Below are positions 62,768 to 64,000 of a stretch of DNA of 64,000 bases, piece by piece; the first letter of the stretch is position 1; every line of letters begins with the position of its first letter. The DNA comes from Microbacteriaceae bacterium MWH-Ta3 (GTDB lineage Bacteria > Actinomycetota > Actinomycetes > Actinomycetales > Microbacteriaceae), in assembly GCA_003053925.1 (NCBI GenBank), contig QBKD01000001.1:1302001-1366000 (forward strand), written 5' to 3'. Under the pieces are notes generated by a model. That model did no database searches and was not told the origin of the DNA. It worked only from the letters and a program-made list of their open reading frames with translations. The position numbers were made by a program, and so were the translations under genes.

Positions 62768-62792
62768 CGTCGGACCAGTTTATCGTCCGACG
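62768..62792 (-). promoter_or_regulatory. Hairpin holding the tRNA promoter -10 in its loop
   Basis: CGTCGGAC / GTCCGACG perfect 8-bp stem, 9-nt loop. On the minus strand the loop and right arm contain TAAACT (62782-62777), 10 nt before the tRNA. It may serve as terminator of the upstream tetR and promoter of the tRNA. Confidence 0.5.
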
Positions 62793-62801
62793 ATGATGAC
62801 A

Positions 62802-63407
62802 TTACCGTGAGTGGAACTTGGGGTCGTCCAGTGCGCTGAACGCCGTGCGAAGGATTTCCTTGAGCGATCGGGGATCGTCGTGCGTGGCCCACCATTCCGA
62901 GGCATTGTGCCCTGCCGCATACATCGCTGACACCAGGGTGGTGACTTCGAGAGAATCCCGCGCGATACCGGTGCGCTTTTCGATGTTCTCGGCCAAAATC
63001 GATAGCGTCTCTTCCATTTCGGCAAGTCCCCACGCATACGCTTCGTGCGACTGGGCGACCAATTTCAGTCGGAGTTTCGTGACGTCCATGGAAATGTCCA
63101 GGCCCTCCAGGGAATTCACCCACGCCGACACCAGGGCCTCCGCCGGGTCCGACGGCAAGTCTTCGCGTTGCAGTTCGGTGCGCAATCTGTTGGTCCAGGG
63201 CTTCATCCCACCCCACACCAACGCCGCTTTCGACGGGTACAGGCGGAACACGGTTCGACGTGACACGCCCGCGGCGACAGCAATGTCGTCCATGGTGACG
63301 TTGTCGATGCCGCGTTCATGAAAAAGATGCATAGCGGTCAGAGCGACCTCGCCCGGGTCGATGCTTACGGGGCGGCCGGGGGAGCGGCGGGGAGATGTCG
63401 TACTCAT
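62802..63407 (-). CDS. TetR-family transcriptional regulator
   Basis: 201 aa. Basic Pro/Arg N-terminus (SPRRSPGRPVSIDPGE), TetR helix-turn-helix DNVTMDDIAVAAGVSRRTVF with RLYPSKAALVWGG (about 20-65), then an alpha-helical ligand domain. The wording around the recognition helix recalls the MftR-like branch, but no mycofactocin genes are seen. ATG 63407 is preferred to 63428. A 29-bp palindrome lies 24 bp upstream, between it and the divergent blaI-like gene. Confidence 0.85.
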   Translation of the reverse strand: MSTTSPRRSPGRPVSIDPGEVALTAMHLFHERGIDNVTMDDIAVAAGVSRRTVFRLYPSKAALVWGGMKPWTNRLRTELQREDLPSDPAEALVSAWVNSLEGLDISMDVTKLRLKLVAQSHEAYAWGLAEMEETLSILAENIEKRTGIARDSLEVTTLVSAMYAAGHNASEWWATHDDPRSLKEILRTAFSALDDPKFHSR

Positions 63408-63430
63408 GATGTTTCTAGTATGGAGCACGG

Positions 63431-63459
63431 GAGTGCACTAATTCGGAATTATGGCACTC
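63431..63459. promoter_or_regulatory. 29-bp palindromic operator candidate
   Basis: Centre G63445; 12 of 14 base pairs are symmetric: outer arms GAGTGC/GCACTC, two mismatched pairs, inner arms TAATTC/GAATTA. Size and position fit a TetR-type operator controlling tetR and possibly the blaI-M56 pair. Confidence 0.65.
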
Positions 63460-63480
63460 TTGGCGAGTGAGTGCGCTATT

Positions 63481-63493
63481 CTGCATAATGTAG
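63481..63493. promoter_or_regulatory. BlaI-box-like site
   Basis: CTGCATAATGTAG: symmetric except for one G/T pair around a central A. It contains a possible CATAAT -10 and lies 17 bp before the blaI-like GTG, as autoregulatory BlaI/MecI boxes do. Confidence 0.45.
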
Positions 63494-63510
63494 AGAAAAG
63501 GGGGGCGCCC

Positions 63511-63882
63511 GTGACGAACACTCGGAGTCGGGGACATGGCGAACTGGAGTCGCTGGTTTTGCGCATTGTCCGCGAGGCGGATCGACCGCTTACCGCTGCG
63601 GAAATTCGTCTGTGCTGCACCGAACCTTTACCCGCGCACACCACGGTCTTGACGGCGCTCGAGAGGCTGCGCGTAAAGGGTGACATTGTGCGAGTGGGCG
63701 ATGCCTCGCGTAGTATCACGTTCACGGCGACCCGGAGTACCGATGAATCCGCCGTGGACACAATCTTGGAGGCACTGGATTCCTCACAGAGTCGCGGCGA
63801 TGTTCTGATGAAATTCGCGGGATCACTGTCGGCCGACGATGTTGAACTGCTGCGCATAGCCATGGGAAAAATTAGCTACTAA
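63511..63882 (+). CDS. BlaI/MecI/CopY-family repressor
   Basis: 123 aa from GTG 63511 (AAAAGGGGG site at 6 nt). Winged helix: HGELESLVLRIVREADRPLT, EPLPAHTTVLTALERLRVKG (about 8-75), then a short helical dimerisation tail. In the family the repressor is cleaved by, or released through, a membrane M56 protease; the next gene (TAATG overlap) begins such a protein. No beta-lactamase gene is visible in the window. Confidence 0.88.
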   Translation: MTNTRSRGHGELESLVLRIVREADRPLTAAEIRLCCTEPLPAHTTVLTALERLRVKGDIVRVGDASRSITFTATRSTDESAVDTILEALDSSQSRGDVLMKFAGSLSADDVELLRIAMGKISY

Positions 63883-64000
63883 TGGGTGACGTCGTGACAT
63901 TGGTGATGGTGGCCGTTGTCACGATTGTGATTGCGCCACTCATTGTGCGACACGGTCGCTGGCAATCACGCGCTCCGCGGTTCGCGCTGTGGGCGTGGCT
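63882..64000 (+). CDS. M56-type peptidase (BlaR1-like), N-terminal fragment
   Basis: Starts at ATG 63882, overlapping the repressor stop (TAATG), and remains open to the window end. The 39 codons present begin MGDVVTLVMVAVVTIVIAPL, a hydrophobic segment, then IVRHGRWQSRAPRFALWAW, the usual start of actinobacterial M56/BlaR1-like membrane proteases. The HExxH site would lie beyond the edge, so the family call rests on context and this N-terminus. Confidence 0.65.
   Translation, partial: MGDVVTLVMVAVVTIVIAPLIVRHGRWQSRAPRFALWAW

Overview
The window looks like a chromosomal stretch of a moderately GC-rich actinobacterium. The evidence is the run hrcA-dnaJ-rsmE-HIT-phoH-ybeY-corC-era-leuA-recO-uppS-glyS-dusB-dgt-dnaG, an IclR-type hut regulator, a eukaryotic-like GlyRS, a deoC/ALDH cluster under a SorC regulator, frequent GTG starts and many 1-4 bp stop/start overlaps. 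The gene order (DUF4870 before hrcA, a TRIC-like gene after leuA, an AzlCD/def/DMT/glycosyltransferase block) resembles Micrococcales such as Microbacteriaceae. That placement is inference from remembered synteny, not a computed result.

Layout. 1-4.9 kb: histidine utilisation (hutH-hutU-hutI, leftward, hutI cut by the window edge) diverging from its IclR-type regulator. 4.9-12.3 kb: pdxH, a luciferase-like monooxygenase, purU, a rhodanese lipoprotein with a 4-TM protein behind a CsoR/CstR-like palindrome, a KhtTU-like K+/H+ antiporter pair, and an App1-type phosphatase. Two non-coding loci here (4.9-5.2 and 10.5-11.2 kb) carry a shared repeat family of about 41-42 bp period. 12.4-19.6 kb: TetR, DedA and the complete cytochrome bd operon cydABDC. 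19.6-28.4 kb: pabC/pabB, leuS, comEA-comEC-holA, rpsT. 28.6-39.6 kb: lepA, ribF, a deoxyribose/acetaldehyde operon (sorC-deoC-ALDH-ALDH-like), a ketopantoate reductase, truB, hemW. 40-57.9 kb: the heat-shock/ribosome/RNA-processing block, leuA with a Leu-rich leader peptide, recO-uppS, glyS-dusB-dgt and dnaG. 57.9-64 kb: tRNA-Asn, an orphan histidine-kinase-like protein, azlCD, def, a DMT-like transporter, a glycosyltransferase, tRNA(CAU), and a TetR divergent from a BlaI/M56 peptidase pair that runs off the right edge.

Regulation. Many first genes of transcription units have a TANNNT -10 hexamer ending exactly 6 (sometimes 7) nt before the start codon and no Shine-Dalgarno sequence, so leaderless transcription appears to be the default here. 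Recognisable cis-elements include a CIRCE element at hrcA, a putative HutR palindrome, a CsoR/CstR-like operator, a 29-bp palindrome between tetR and blaI, and a leucine attenuator-like leader before leuA.

Most of the window is housekeeping. The parts most worth a second look are the 41-42 bp repeat family, the rhodanese/4-TM pair with its operator, the short ALDH that lacks a catalytic half (split ALDH16-like arrangement), and the leaderless promoter pattern. I see no CRISPR array, prophage, IS element or obvious defence island.
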